Made by a program: the position numbers and the translations under genes
Part shown: piece after piece, positions 41,214 through 51,314 of the stretch
How the letters are laid out: each line of letters begins with the position of its first letter
How positions within the stretch are numbered: the first letter of the stretch is position 1
Source: Hymenobacter sp. BRD67
Lineage (GTDB): Bacteria > Bacteroidota > Bacteroidia > Cytophagales > Hymenobacteraceae
Direction of reading: 5' to 3'
DNA: 64,000 bases
Assembly: GCF_013256425.1 (NCBI RefSeq)
Contig: NZ_CP053907.1
Span: 25,412-89,411 of the forward strand
Notes under the pieces: generated by a model
Seen by the model: only the letters and a program-made list of their open reading frames with translations
Databases searched by the model: none
What the model was told of the DNA's origin: nothing

Positions 41214-44161
41214 ATGCCCGCTACCTTCCTCTCGGAGGCTGAAGCCTCCGCTACCAGCAGCTACCCGGCCGCGTACCGGAAAGCACCTTGCGCCAGCACG
41301 GCTACCTCAGTCCGGCGGACCTGGCTTTTGTGCGCACCCAGCGCCGCGACGTTAACCGGCTCGGCTGCGCCGTACAGTTAGTCGTGTTGCGCGTATTCGC
41401 CCATTTGCCCGAGCGGTGGTGGCGGCAGGTGCCCGCCAACCTGCTCGACTTTGCCGCGGCCCAACTCGCCCTCGATGGCGCCGCATTTACCGTCTACGGC
41501 CAGCGCGAGGCTACCGTGTACGAGCACTGCCAGGCCGTGCTGCTGCACCTGGGCTGGCGCCGCTGCTCGACGCGCCCGCACTCGAGCACTGGTTGCTGGA
41601 GCGAGCCTTGGAACACGACCAGGAACGCGTATTGCTGGAGCTGGCCTGCCAACGCCTGCGCCAACAGCAGCTGGTGCGCCCCTCCGTGGTCGAACTCGAG
41701 CGCCTAATCGGCTCGCTTGTGGAGCAGGCCCACGCCGAAACGTACCGGCGGTTGGCATCGGTGCTCACTCCCGCCGTGGAAGGGCAGCTCGACGCGCTGC
41801 TGCGCGTCGACGAGGCCGTCGGCCGCACCCGCCACAGCTGGCTGCTGCAACCGCCCACGCGTAGCACCGCCGCTACTATCCGCGCCACCCTCGACAAACG
41901 GCGGTTCTTACAGGAACTCGGCGCCGACGTCTGGGACCTGACGGCGCTGCACCCCAACCGGCAGAAGCGCCTGGCCAGTCTGGCCCGGCACCGCAGCAAC
42001 CAGGCCCTGCAGCGCCTGTCCTCGCCTAAACGCTACCCGCTGCTGCTAGCCTTCGGCCGCGAAATGCTGCTAGATTTGACCGACCTGGTACTGGAGATGG
42101 CCGACGAGTATTGGGAAACGGCCCTGGCGCGGGCCCGCTGGGAAATGGAGGAGTATCAGCGCGCCACGGCGCGGGCCAAGGACCAGGTGCTGGCCACGCT
42201 GGGCCACGCCGTCGGGCTGCTGCTTGATGAAGAGCACGTGCCACTGGAGCAGGTGCGCCAGCAGGTTTACGCCCGGGTGCCCAAGGTCGAGCTGCAGCAG
42301 GCGCTGACCACGGCTCAGGCCCTGACCCAACCGGCCAAGCGTTCCTACCTGGATTTTCTGGAACATCACTACGCCGGCATCCGGCGCTTTTCCGCCCCGC
42401 TACTGGCCGACCTTGTATGAGAGAATGCGTTCGTCGGCGATGACTTCTTTCCCGCCCTGCTGCTGGTGCGCGACCTGCTTACCGGGGGACGGCGGCAGCT
42501 GCCCCCGCAACCGCCCCGTGCGTTTCTGTCGGCCACGTGGCAGGCCTTCGTAGGCACAGTTGGCGGCCCCGTATCGGTACCGGCGTATGCATTGAGTGTG
42601 CTGGCCACCCTGCGCGAGCGGTTGCGCTCGGGCGACGTGTACGTGCGGCACTCCCGCAAGTACGCCAGCCTGGACAGCTACCTGATTGCGCCCGCTCGGT
42701 GGCCCGCCCTACGGGCCGACGCCTGCGCGCAGCTGGGCTTGCCGGCCGTCCCGGTGCAGCGCCTGGAGGAACACCTGCACGAATTGGAAGGCCACCTACC
42801 GCGCATGGAGCAGATTCTGCAGGCCGGCGGCGACATCCGCCTCAACGAGCAGGGCGAGTTGGTCGTCACCCTGCTGGCCGCGGCGGAGGTACCGGCGTCC
42901 GCCGTACAACTGACCGAGCAGGTGGGCCGGCGCCTCCCTTGGTGGAACTGAGTGAACTGCTGGGCGAGGTGGACGGCTGGACCGGCTTCTCGCACAGGCT
43001 GCTGGGGCCGGCCCCGGTGCCGCACCAGCGGGCGCTGCTCTACGCCGCCCTGTTAGCCGCCGCCTGCAACATTCCGCTCGCGGACATGGCCCGCAGTACC
43101 GGCTTCGACTACCAGGCCTTGTGGTGGGTAGCCAGCCAGTACCTACGCGAAGAGGCACTCAAGCAAGCTACCACCGGCCTGGTCAATTTTCAGTATCGCC
43201 AGCCGTTGGCCGGGGCCTGGGGCGGGGGTACGCTCTCCTCCTCGGATGGGCAGCGCTTCCCGGTGCGCGGCCACGTGCGGGCAGCGCGGGCGCTGCCGCG
43301 CTACTATGCCTATGGGCAGGGGCTGACGTTCTACACCCACACGGCTGACCAGTACTCCCAATTCGGCAGTCAGGCCATTGCTTCCACCGTGCGTGACGCC
43401 ACCTACGTGCTCGACGAGGTGCTGGGCAACGAAACGGAGTTGCCTCTACTGGAGCACACTACTGATACGCACGGCTACACCGACCTGGTCTTTGCCCTTT
43501 TCGACCTGTTGGGCCTACGCTTCTCGCCTAGGCTGCGCGACCTGAAGGACCAGCGGCTATGCAAGATTCAGGGGCGCGACCTGGTTTATCCCTCGCTTAA
43601 GTTCACGGCCCGCTTTCACCCGGAGTTCGTGCGCCGCCACTGGGATGAGCTGCTGCGCGTGGCCGCCTCATTGAAACTAGGCTATGTCACCTCGTCGTTG
43701 CTCATCAGTAAGCTGCAGGCCTATCCGCGCCAGCATCAGCTCACTACCTTATTGCAGGAATACGGCCGGTTGCTGAAGACCAACTTTATCCTGCGCTACC
43801 TGCAGAGTCAGCCGCTACGCCGCCGCATTCACGCACAGCTCAACAAAGGCGAGCAACTGCACGCGCTGCGTAGCTGGCTCTGGTTTGGCGGCGACGGGCG
43901 CTACGCCGCCAGCAGGACGAGCAGCAGCAGGAAACCGTACGCTGCCTGAACCTGCTCACCAACGTAGTCGTGGTTTGGAATACGGTTTACATGCAGGAGG
44001 CCGTAGGCCAGTTGCGCCGCGAAGGACAACTGGTAGCCGACGAGGACCTGCGTTTTCTCTCGCCGGCGCGCTATCGCCACCTCAACCGCCTTGGTCGCTA
44101 CTCCTTTCTGCCGGCACAGGAAACAGGCGAGACAGGACTGCGCCCCTTGCGCCCGGCTTAG
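41214..44161 (+). CDS. tnpA: Tn3-family transposase TnpA 2 (frameshifts and one internal TGA)
   Basis: A second Tn3 transposase, related to but clearly diverged from the first. It starts MPATFLSEAE and, after a phase change near 41245, continues LRQHGYLSPADLAFVRTQRR. The triad is D in LSSSDGQRFPVRG, D in LLEHTTDTHGYTD and E in NKGEQLHALRSW. Phase changes near 41245, 41570, 42945 and 43910; those I checked equal one missing base. In addition a TGA at 42418 interrupts the frame without a phase change (ADLV-stop-ENAFVGDDF), which could be a real nonsense mutation or two nearby errors. The stop lies in the right inverted repeat. Confidence 0.85.
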
Positions 44162-44194
44162 CGTAGGATTATGTCCCGTTACTAAAAGAACCCC
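44157..44194 (-). repeat. Right inverted repeat of Tn3 element 2
   Basis: CTTAGCGTAGGATTATGTCC followed by CGTTACTAAAAGAACCCC: 38 bp with the Tn3 pattern (ends CCCC, starts CTTA) and clear similarity to 26489-26526. No partner repeat was found to the left, so this element looks one-ended. Confidence 0.85.
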
Positions 44195-44830
44195 TACTCC
44201 CATCCTACAGCCCGCCGCCCTCACGGGCTCTCACCTTTTCAACCTGTCTAATGTGCAGCAGTTCTACGGCCGTGCCGGCGCTGACGAGACGGTAGCCGCC
44301 TACTGGAAGTCGTTGCCGGCAAATGTATTTCTCCAAGCTACCCGGCGCGGTTCGGCGCTGCTGGCCTCAACTGTGCACCTGCTGCGCACGGGCGACGTTA
44401 TTCCAACCAGAGCGCCCCACGAAGGGCCATACCGGATAATAGGCACGGAGCGCATTTTTCCCGCCGCCAAGGAGCTAGGCGAGTACCTGCTGGCCCAACG
44501 GGCTGCGCTGGTGCCGGCCGAGGGCGCGGCCACTGTGATAGGCCTGGATGGCAGCCTGAGCGAGATACGCCCCGCTAAAAGCCGAAAGTCGTTCAAGTTT
44601 GAGCAGCTGCGCCCCTTATCGGAGCCGAGACGCTTGATATTCACCGCTTCGACCACGGGCCGCTAGCGGGCTACATTCTGGTCCTCGACGACAGCGGCAA
44701 ATACAACGGCTCCGCGCTCAACATGCTGGCTACGGCCTGCTGGTTCGATACCTACCCGCCCGCGCATTATTCTCCAATTGACGTCGTGGTGGGAACGGTG
44801 GTGCTGATGCGAACCGAATTGATTCGCTAG
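44195..44830 (+). CDS. DUF3846-like protein, 5' end lost to Tn3 (frameshifted)
   Basis: The reading frame enters from the Tn3 inverted repeat without its own start, and gives LFNLSNVQQFYGRAGADETV and RTGDVIPTRAPHEGPYRIIG. After one missing base near 44625 it continues LDIHRFDHGPLAGYILVLDD, then LNMLATACWF and DVVVGTVVLMRTELIR. The C-terminal block (G-x-I-x-x-x-D-D, then N-x-L-A-T, then D-V-V-V-G-x-V-V) resembles DUF3846 domains often found on plasmids and phages. Function unknown. The Tn3 insertion has removed the N-terminus. Confidence 0.5.
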
Positions 44831-44965
44831 CATCCCTGACCCATAACCAGGGCCGCGCAAGTAGCGTCCTTGGTCAGGCTCCAGGCGAAATGTGTTGGTA
44901 GAGAAATTATAAATAACTGCGAGACGTGCATATTTTTGTGCACGTTATGCGTAAGACTGCCTCTT

Positions 44966-45199
44966 ATGTTGCTGCTTTCAACGGCCCGTCATACCCTACG
45001 CCAGGTCCTAAACCACCCGGCTTTTACCCCCGAGCGGCGCGAAAAGGCCGAGCTGCTGCTAAGCGCCTCGACCGACCCAGCCCAACTCTTGAGGTGGGAG
45101 CGGGCCGCCATGAAGGAAAGCGAGGCGTGGGAAGACGTGCTACTCCAACGGGAGGAAGCGCAGCCCGGTCCGCCGGCTTACCCGGAATACAGGTACTAA
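44966..45199 (+). CDS. Hypothetical small protein
   Basis: A 77-residue intact frame from the ATG at 44966: MLLLSTARHTLRQVLNHPAF, then TPERREKAELLLSASTDPAQ and a charged, helical rest. No family is recognised. Helical amphipathic character and normal composition support a real gene. The upstream extension to 44870 is Cys-rich and rejected. Confidence 0.45.
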   Translation: MLLLSTARHTLRQVLNHPAFTPERREKAELLLSASTDPAQLLRWERAAMKESEAWEDVLLQREEAQPGPPAYPEYRY

Positions 45200-45313
45200 C
45201 CCGCGCTTTTTCCCCTACCGCCCCTCTCCCGTGCGCAGGGAGCATGACGCGGAGTTTTCCTTGAGTCGAGCCCAAAGCAGCCTTTCGCCCTTGTTTTACT
45301 TCTGTCTCGTCTT

Positions 45314-45631
45314 ATGCCCGCTACTGCTCCACTAACTCCCATCACCTTTCACGTTAAGCTCGGTAATACCGAGGTGACTATCAAAGCGCACACCTTGGCT
45401 GAGCTGTTGGACGGTACCCGCCTGAAGAAAAAGGAGCTGCTGGAACTGTGGAAGCTCAATATTCGCACCTATGACAAGCGCCACGACCACCCCGGCGGCA
45501 TTACGCTGGACGAGCTGTTTAAGCTTGCTGCGGCCCTGAAAGTACCTTATCTGGACATTGCCCGTCTGGTTTACCATCAGTGTGAAGCTGACCCCGACGC
45601 CCGCAAAGCCCCAGTATTATCGCTGGAATAA
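45314..45631 (+). CDS. Hypothetical HTH-like small protein
   Basis: A 105-residue intact protein. The first part is a beta pair (ITFHVKLGNTEVTIKAHTLA). The second part, RLKKKELLELWKLNIRTYDK followed by GGITLDELFKLAAALKVPYL, has the spacing of an XRE-type helix-turn-helix. It may be a small regulator. No partner gene is adjacent within an operon. Confidence 0.5.
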   Translation: MPATAPLTPITFHVKLGNTEVTIKAHTLAELLDGTRLKKKELLELWKLNIRTYDKRHDHPGGITLDELFKLAAALKVPYLDIARLVYHQCEADPDARKAPVLSLE

Positions 45632-45749
45632 TGAAAAGAGCCAATACAGATTGTTTTGTTATGATTGCCGCCTAAAATTTATATATTTAGTATTTCTTAT
45701 TTAACCAGGGCTTAGACGGTGCGGTTTCTCGGGGTAGCACACCCCTATC

Positions 45750-46750
45750 TTGATACCCGTGAAAGAACAGGAAGTAACCAGGCAGCACTTTGTGCCGCGC
45801 ACCTACCTCAAGCATTTTGGCCAAGCTGAGAAAGGCCAGGATAAAATACACCGCACTCTCCGCGACGACCCCGATGCTACCCATGTGCGGCAGGTGTCGG
45901 TTGCCCACGCGTGCTTTCAGAATGACTTATACACGCTGGAAGGGGAGAGCAGCGCGGAGCGCATGGCGCTGGAGGATTTCTACCGCATCAGCGTGGAGGA
46001 CCATTTTGATACCGTGCGGCAGCTTCTTCTGAATGAAAAGCAAGTGGCTGCCCCGGAGGCGCTGCGAAGCAAAGTGCTGCACACGGTGGCCACCATGCTC
46101 ATGCGGACGACCAAAATATTGGCGCGCCATAACGAGGTAATCGACCGGGTACTACAGCAGATGATGATGCTCTGTGAACAAACCGGCCACGACACGTTTG
46201 ACTTTGACGGAGAAATCCATTCCATTAAGGGCAAGACGTTAGGAGAGTTGCGCCGGCAGTTTCGGCAGGAAGGCCAGCAAGGCACGGTGTTGACGCAGCT
46301 CGACTTGGCGTTGCGGCTAGGGCAGGCCAAGCAAAACGACTTTGCCATTCTGGTAATCACGCTGGACGAAGCGGCCGGGGAATACATCACGAGCGACAAC
46401 CCCGTGGTGATATGGAGCTTGGACCGGCACAACGTGGCCTTCAACCCGGAAGCTACGCTGAAGCTACCCTCGGGCCCAAGCACATGCTGAACCTTATGCC
46501 CACAACGGTAGACGTGTTGAAGAACCGCATTACCCGCTGGAACTGGAGCGGCGACCAAGCCAAGCTAGAGCGCATTTCTGCGAACATCGTCCAGCACAAT
46601 AATTTGGAGCGCTGGATTTTAGGCAGCGAGGCCGGCGTGCAGCAGCACGTAAGGGAGCGGGTTGCGTTGCAGCACGACCTCGATAACCCAACGGCGAGTA
46701 CCGCCAAGCAGGAAATATCTGCCCGGATGAGACGCTTGGGGTTTCTATAG
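45750..46750 (+). CDS. DUF4238 protein (one frameshift)
   Basis: Starts at or after 45750 with VTRQHFVPRTYLKHFGQAE, the signature start of DUF4238 proteins (Q-H-x-V-P-x-x-Y-L). ITSDNPVVIWSLDRHNVAF is the second conserved block (SDNPV). The frame breaks near 46475, where CTACCCTCGGGCCCAAG lacks one C; restoring it gives LPLGPKHMLNLMPTTVDVLK. About 330 residues in all. DUF4238 is widespread on mobile elements and has no established role, though it is often seen near defence genes. Confidence 0.7.
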
Positions 46751-47207
46751 CCACTGACAGCTAGATGGCCTGCCAGAACGGAGTGGTGACCGCCAAAGGA
46801 CGAACTCTACCATGTCTGCTGTCGTTTACGCCGCGCCCTGGCAGCGTATGGCCGTGAATACCCGCTCGCCCTATCTCGATACCGATACCTTCGCTCCCGG
46901 TACCCTGCTGGAATACTACGTGCAGCACGAAACCCAGCAAGGGGAGCCCGTGGCCCGCAGCCACATAGCCAGCACCGCTCTGCCCTATTGCCCGACTGTT
47001 CGGTTTCACCTGCCCCACCCAATCCATGTACTCGTCCCAAACCCTGTTTTTAGGTCGGTGAAAGTCCTGCTGTGGGCCATCAGCTGGCCTCTCAGAAAAC
47101 GGAAAATATAGCACGTTAAGGAAAATCGCGTTATGCAAATCGAAGGGCTTTATTTTTCAGTCAGGCGATAAGTCGCACACCGCCGCTTAATTCGTAATTT
47201 TGCCCTG
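46751..47207. other. Stretch without a confident gene
   Basis: About 460 bases between the DUF4238 gene and the metal operon. A plus-strand frame at 46812-47111 (MSAVVYAAPWQRMAVNTRSP) and antisense frames cover the same DNA; neither shows a family or clear coding preference. The segment near 47105-47200 is the likely promoter region of the following operon. Confidence 0.4.
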
Positions 47208-47533
47208 ATGCGGGTATTTGCGCTCTTTTTCGCTTGCTACTTTGCCGTACTGGGCTGCCTGTCCTGCACGGTGGACGACGTGCGCGCCGAGGCCGGCCAC
47301 GCGGCTACTGTACAGGCGGACCCACACCACGGTCCCACACCGGCTGCTGACTGGTGCTCGCCGTTATGCCAGTGTCACTGCTGCTCCGGCTTTGCCGTGC
47401 CCCAGGCCGCGGCCGTGGTATTCAGGGGCCAGCCCAGCCCCCCCAAGCCGCGTTGCGATTTCGCCAACGGCCTACGCCCGCCGTGCTGGTGCGCAGTCTG
47501 GCCACGCCCTGGCAGCCGCCCCAGGGGGCCTAA
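47208..47533 (+). CDS. DUF6660 small metal-operon protein (one frameshift)
   Basis: A secreted protein of about 108 residues: signal peptide MRVFALFFACYFAVLGCLSC, then a Cys/His-rich centre AADWCSPLCQCHCCSGFAVP, the hallmark of DUF6660. One missing base in the C7 run near 47440 shifts the frame; restored, it ends SLATPWQPPQGA with the family W-Q-P-P tail and stops at 47533. In Bacteroidota this gene stands before a TonB receptor and a cation exporter in Zn/Co/Cd resistance operons. The Cys/His cluster suggests metal binding at the cell surface (inference). Confidence 0.7.
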
Positions 47534-47639
47534 CCATCCGTTTTTCCAGCGCCCGCCCGCTGGCCTCGATACAGGGGCCGCTGGCTGCCGTCGGCATTCT
47601 CATTGGTTGGCCTTACCGGACGCCGAGCGTCCCCTGTTC

Positions 47640-49814
47640 ATGCGATTTTCTTGGTTAACGGCGCTGCTGCTGAGCAGCGCCAGCGCAGCCGTGGCCCAAA
47701 GCCCGCTGCGCGTGCTGGTGCGCGACGCCCGCACCCATGCCCCCGTGCCCGGCGTGACCGTAGCCATTCCCGACCTGAAAACCGGCGCGGCCACCGACGC
47801 CAGCGGCCAGGCCACGGTGTCCGACGTGCCGGCCGGCACGTACCAAGTGCAGTTTTCCAGCTTGGGCTACGAAGCCCAAATGCGGCCCTTTACTTTGCCC
47901 CAGGCCAGCGAGTCGCCCGCCGTGGTGGAAATGGAGCCGGGCGGCGTGGAACTGGAAGGTATCGTAGTGGAAGCCACCCGCACCAATTCGCGCATCGAGG
48001 ACGAGCCGGTGCGCCTCGAAGTCATCGGGGCCGAGGAGTTGGAAGAGAAGGTGGACATGCGCCCGGCCAACGTGGCCATGCTGCTGACCGAGGCCAGCGG
48101 CATCCAGCCGCAGTTCACGTCGGCCAACTCGGGCAGCGTCGCCTTTCGGATTCAGGGCCTCGACGGGCGCTACACCCAAATCCTGAAGGACGGGTTTCCC
48201 CTATTCGGAGGCTTCTCGCAGGGCCTGAGCCTGGTGCAGATTCCCCCGCTCGACTTGCGCCAGGTGGAGGTCATTAAAGGCGCGTCGTCGGCCCTCTACG
48301 GCGGCGACGCCATCACGGGCCTGGTCAATTTGGTGAGCAAGACGCCCACCGAAACGCCCGCGCTGACCGTGCTGCTCAACCAGACCCAGAAAGGCGGGCG
48401 CGACCTGATGGGCTACTACACCGGGCGCAGCGGCCAGCTGGGCCTGACCCTGCTGGCCACACAGAGCACCCAGCAGGCCCGCGACGTGAGCGGCGACAAC
48501 TTCACCGACTTGCCCCAGGTGCAGGCCACGACGGTTAACCCGCGCCTGTACTACTACGCGACCGATTCCACGACTCTGTACGCGGGCCTCACGGCCACCG
48601 TGGAAACCCGCGACGGGGGCTACTTGCCGGCGCTGGACGACCCGACCCAGACCGGCTACACCGAGCGCAACCGTTCCGAGCGCTACAACACGCAGCTGCG
48701 CCTGGATAGCCACGTCGGGCGGGGCCGGGTGCTGACGCTGAAAAACAGCGTGAGCGCCTTTAGCCGCCGCTTGCAAGCGGGCAGCGCCTACTTTGCCGGC
48801 CGGCAGCTCTCGACCTATTCCGAGGCGTCGCTGTTCGTGCCCGCGGGCAAGCACCGGGCCGTGTTCGGGGCAAACTTCCTGACTGACCGCTTCCAGGAAA
48901 CCGACGCCACGACCCGCCCCCGCGATTATAGCTACCTGACGGGCGGCGCGTTTGTGCAGGACGATTGGCGGTTGCTTGACCAATTAACCATTCAAGGCGG
49001 TTTGCGGGTGGACTACCAGCACCCCTACGGGCTGTTTGTGCTGCCCCGCTTCTCGACCCTGTACAAGCCTACGGCCTGGCTGGCCGTCCGGGCGGGCGGG
49101 GGCTTCGGCTACAAAGCGCCCACCATTTTCAGCAGCACCACCGAGCAGCAAGCCTACGTGAACGTGTTGCCCCTCATCCCGGCCCAGCTGCGCGCCGAAA
49201 CTTCCCGAGGCGGAAACGCCGACGTGAACCTGAGCGGAACACTAGGCGAGTGGCACGCTTCGCTCAACCAGGCCGTGTTTTACACGCGCCTGACCAACAC
49301 GCTGATAGCGGACCCGGTGCAGTTCGCCCAGGGCATTACCGAGTTTCGCAATGCCCCCACGCCCATTACTTCGCGGGGGTTGGAAACCAACCTGCGCCTG
49401 CGCCGCGAGGCGCTGCAATTCTTCGCCGCCTACACCCTGACCGATACGCGCCAGACCTACGACCCGACCCAGCCCGCACAACTCCCCTTTGTTTCGTGGC
49501 ACCGTGTGGTGCTCACGAGCATGTACGAGCAGGAAAAGAACTTTCGCATTGGCCTGGAAGCCACGTACAACGGCCCGCAGTACGTGGGCGACGGCAGCCG
49601 CCAGGGCCGGGGCTTCTGGCTGGTGGGCGCGCTGGCCGAAAAGACGTTTGCCCCGCATTTTTCACTGGTGCTGAACGTGGAAAACGTGCTCGACGTGCGC
49701 CAGACCCGGTTTGCGCCAGTCGTAAGTGGTCCTTTTACCCAACCCACGTTTCGCCCGCTCTACGCCCCACTCGACGGGTTTGTGGGCAACGCGGCCCTCA
49801 AAATCACGCTGTAA
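47640..49814 (+). CDS. TonB-dependent outer-membrane receptor
   Basis: A 724-residue intact gene. The signal peptide FSWLTALLLSSASAAVAQ is followed by a carboxypeptidase-like regulatory domain (LRVLVRDARTHAPVPGVTVA), then the plug (VAFRIQGLDGRYTQILKDGF, with VEVIKGASSALYGGDAITGL), and a 22-strand barrel to the C-terminus NAALKITL. The ATG at 47640 precedes the signal peptide; the long in-frame extension upstream overlaps the DUF6660 gene and is not part of it. With DUF6660 and the CDF exporter it forms an operon probably handling divalent metals. Confidence 0.9.
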   Translation: MRFSWLTALLLSSASAAVAQSPLRVLVRDARTHAPVPGVTVAIPDLKTGAATDASGQATVSDVPAGTYQVQFSSLGYEAQMRPFTLPQASESPAVVEMEPGGVELEGIVVEATRTNSRIEDEPVRLEVIGAEELEEKVDMRPANVAMLLTEASGIQPQFTSANSGSVAFRIQGLDGRYTQILKDGFPLFGGFSQGLSLVQIPPLDLRQVEVIKGASSALYGGDAITGLVNLVSKTPTETPALTVLLNQTQKGGRDLMGYYTGRSGQLGLTLLATQSTQQARDVSGDNFTDLPQVQATTVNPRLYYYATDSTTLYAGLTATVETRDGGYLPALDDPTQTGYTERNRSERYNTQLRLDSHVGRGRVLTLKNSVSAFSRRLQAGSAYFAGRQLSTYSEASLFVPAGKHRAVFGANFLTDRFQETDATTRPRDYSYLTGGAFVQDDWRLLDQLTIQGGLRVDYQHPYGLFVLPRFSTLYKPTAWLAVRAGGGFGYKAPTIFSSTTEQQAYVNVLPLIPAQLRAETSRGGNADVNLSGTLGEWHASLNQAVFYTRLTNTLIADPVQFAQGITEFRNAPTPITSRGLETNLRLRREALQFFAAYTLTDTRQTYDPTQPAQLPFVSWHRVVLTSMYEQEKNFRIGLEATYNGPQYVGDGSRQGRGFWLVGALAEKTFAPHFSLVLNVENVLDVRQTRFAPVVSGPFTQPTFRPLYAPLDGFVGNAALKITL

Positions 49815-49816
49815 CC

Positions 49817-50619
49817 ATGAATAAATCAGTTTTTAAGGTCGTCAAGATGGATTGTCCGGCCGAGGAGCAGCTTATCCGAATGCACTTCACCGGCAGCCCG
49901 GCCGTGGCGCAACTGCAATTCGACTTGCCCGGCCGCCAGCTCACGGTGCTGCATACCGGGGCAGTGGCCCCCATCGCCCACGCGCTCGATGGGTTAAACT
50001 TAGGTAGCTCCCTGGTGGCCACCGCCCCGTCGGAAGCCGCCGACCTGTTGGACGAGGTGCCCCGCGACCGCCTGCTATTATGGGCCGTGCTGGCCATCAA
50101 CGTCTTTTTCTTTTTGCTGGAGCTGGGCGCGGGCTGGCTGGCCCGCTCAATGGGCCTGGTGGCGGATTCGCTCGATATGCTGGCCGACGCCCTGGTGTAC
50201 GCGCTGGCTCTATACGCCGTGGGCCGGGCAGATAGCCGCCAGCGCGGGGTAACCCGCGCTGGCGGCTATCTGCAATTAGCGCTGGCCGTGAGCGGCATCA
50301 TCGAAACCGTGCGGCGCTTCATTGCACCCGAGCCCACCCCAAATGTGGCCCTGATGCTTGGCATTGCTTTTCTGGCCCTGTTGGGCAATTGGGCTACGTT
50401 GCGGCTGCTGCAACGGGCCAGCACGGACCAGGTGCACATCAAAGCCAGCCAAATATTTACCTCCAACGACATCTTGGTGAACCTCGGCGTGCTGGTGGCG
50501 GCCATGCTGGTGTACGTCGCCCGTTCCCCCTCCCAGACTTAGTGATTGGACTCGTAGTCTTTGCGCTGGTCGCTCGGGGTGCTTGGCAGATTTTTGCCCT
50601 ATCCAAGTCTAGCGCCTAG
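49817..50619 (+). CDS. Cation diffusion facilitator (one frameshift)
   Basis: Membrane metal exporter of about 267 residues. It has an unusual N-terminal cytosolic region with KVVKMDCPAEEQLIRMHFTG (HMA-like MDCPAEE, a possible metal site), then transmembrane segments. The CDF signature is VADSLDMLADALVYALALYA (D-x-x-x-D) with IKASQIFTSNDILVNLGVLV as the second metal-site helix. Near 50525 one base is missing in CCCCCTCCC; restored, it ends PDLVIGLVVFALVARGAWQI. It starts 3 bases after the TonB receptor stop. CDF proteins export Zn, Cd or Co. Confidence 0.85.
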
Positions 50620-50746
50620 CCGTAGGAAAGGCCCTGAAGAAGCCCTGACAGGAAACGCAGCCTACCGGATAACTACTCAAAAAACGCAAAAATTTGCTAT
50701 GCACCCACTGCCCAAACAAGGAAGTAGTGCCAACGCCGCTCCCAGT

Positions 50747-50917
50747 TTATGGCTTTTTGCTGGTCCACAACGTGCTTAGCTGCTGTTCGGCCTTCTCGTA
50801 GAGGCGTTGCAAGACCTTGTGTTTGCGCTGCAAGGCTAGGTACCGCCGGTGGACGACCAGAACTAGCCCGACCGCTGCCAGCAGGAGCCCGCACAGCACT
50901 ACTTCAAGCCACGTCAT
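50747..50917 (-). CDS. Small membrane protein, 56 residues
   Basis: MTWLEVVLCGLLLAAVGLVL followed by VVHRRYLALQRKHKVLQRLY and a short charged tail ending in LSTLWTSKKP. One N-terminal transmembrane helix followed by a basic coiled-coil-like helix. The TGA of an upstream minus-strand frame overlaps its ATG. No family recognised. Confidence 0.5.
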   Translation of the reverse strand: MTWLEVVLCGLLLAAVGLVLVVHRRYLALQRKHKVLQRLYEKAEQQLSTLWTSKKP

Positions 50918-51132
50918 ATAGTAGTCGATAACCTGGCCCGCTCTAAATAGACGAAGGAGAAGCGCCCAGTGAGGGCCGTTCTCCTTCTGCTGCCAGGCAA
51001 TGGCAACCCATTGCCTGGCAGGTAGTCAAAGATAACGCAAGCCGTCCAAATGGCCGCAACTATTCCCAGGACTACGCGGTACACCCCTGCATCTGCTCCC
51101 AAGCCGGAGCTGGCCACCCAGTCGTTTGCCAT
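50914..51132 (-). CDS. Doubtful short frame with a membrane helix
   Basis: A 72-residue frame starting MANDWVASSGLGADAGVYRV, with a hydrophobic stretch VLGIVAAIWTACVIFDYLP. Its second half is made of two strong hairpins at DNA level (50953-51021), unusual for coding DNA. The true protein, if any, may end soon after the membrane helix, or a base may be missing. The overlap with the next small gene favours translation. Confidence 0.3.
   Translation of the reverse strand: MANDWVASSGLGADAGVYRVVLGIVAAIWTACVIFDYLPGNGLPLPGSRRRTALTGRFSFVYLERARLSTTI
50953..51021. repeat. Two adjacent strong hairpins
   Basis: Hairpin 1 (50953-50987): GAAGGAGAA...TTCTCCTTC stem plus GCCC/GGGC across a 2x2 internal loop. 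Hairpin 2 (50990-51021): CTGCCAGGCAATGG pairs over 14 bp with CCATTGCCTGGCAG, loop CAAC. No T-tract follows on either strand, so they are not standard terminators. They may be a structured RNA or a REP-like mobile palindrome. Confidence 0.7.
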
Positions 51133-51314
51133 GAGTTTGTGTGTTATTCGGTTTGCTTTTCTGCTGCCTGGCCTTTTTTCGGGAAGGCGTTTGGACAGCC
51201 TATACCCCGCAGGACGTGGCCCGCTGGCATGCCCAGGACGACCCAGGACGGAATGAACCGACTTATACCCGCCCTCCCTGGCGAAAACGTCGGTTTCCGC
51301 GTCGGGCGACCTAG
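51131..51314 (+). CDS. Possible small protein (frameshifted)
   Basis: MSLCVIRFAFLLPGLF in one phase continues after a missing base in a T6 run (near 51175) as REGVWTAYTPQDVARWHAQD, then RPPWRKRRFPRRAT. About 60 residues: a hydrophobic start followed by a polar domain. The continuity across the homopolymer is the only support; no family is recognised. Confidence 0.3.

Noticed and set aside
48201..48983. Long antisense frame inside the TonB receptor gene
   Set aside because: A shadow of the real gene in GC-rich DNA; the plus-strand frame has clear signal peptide, plug and barrel features.
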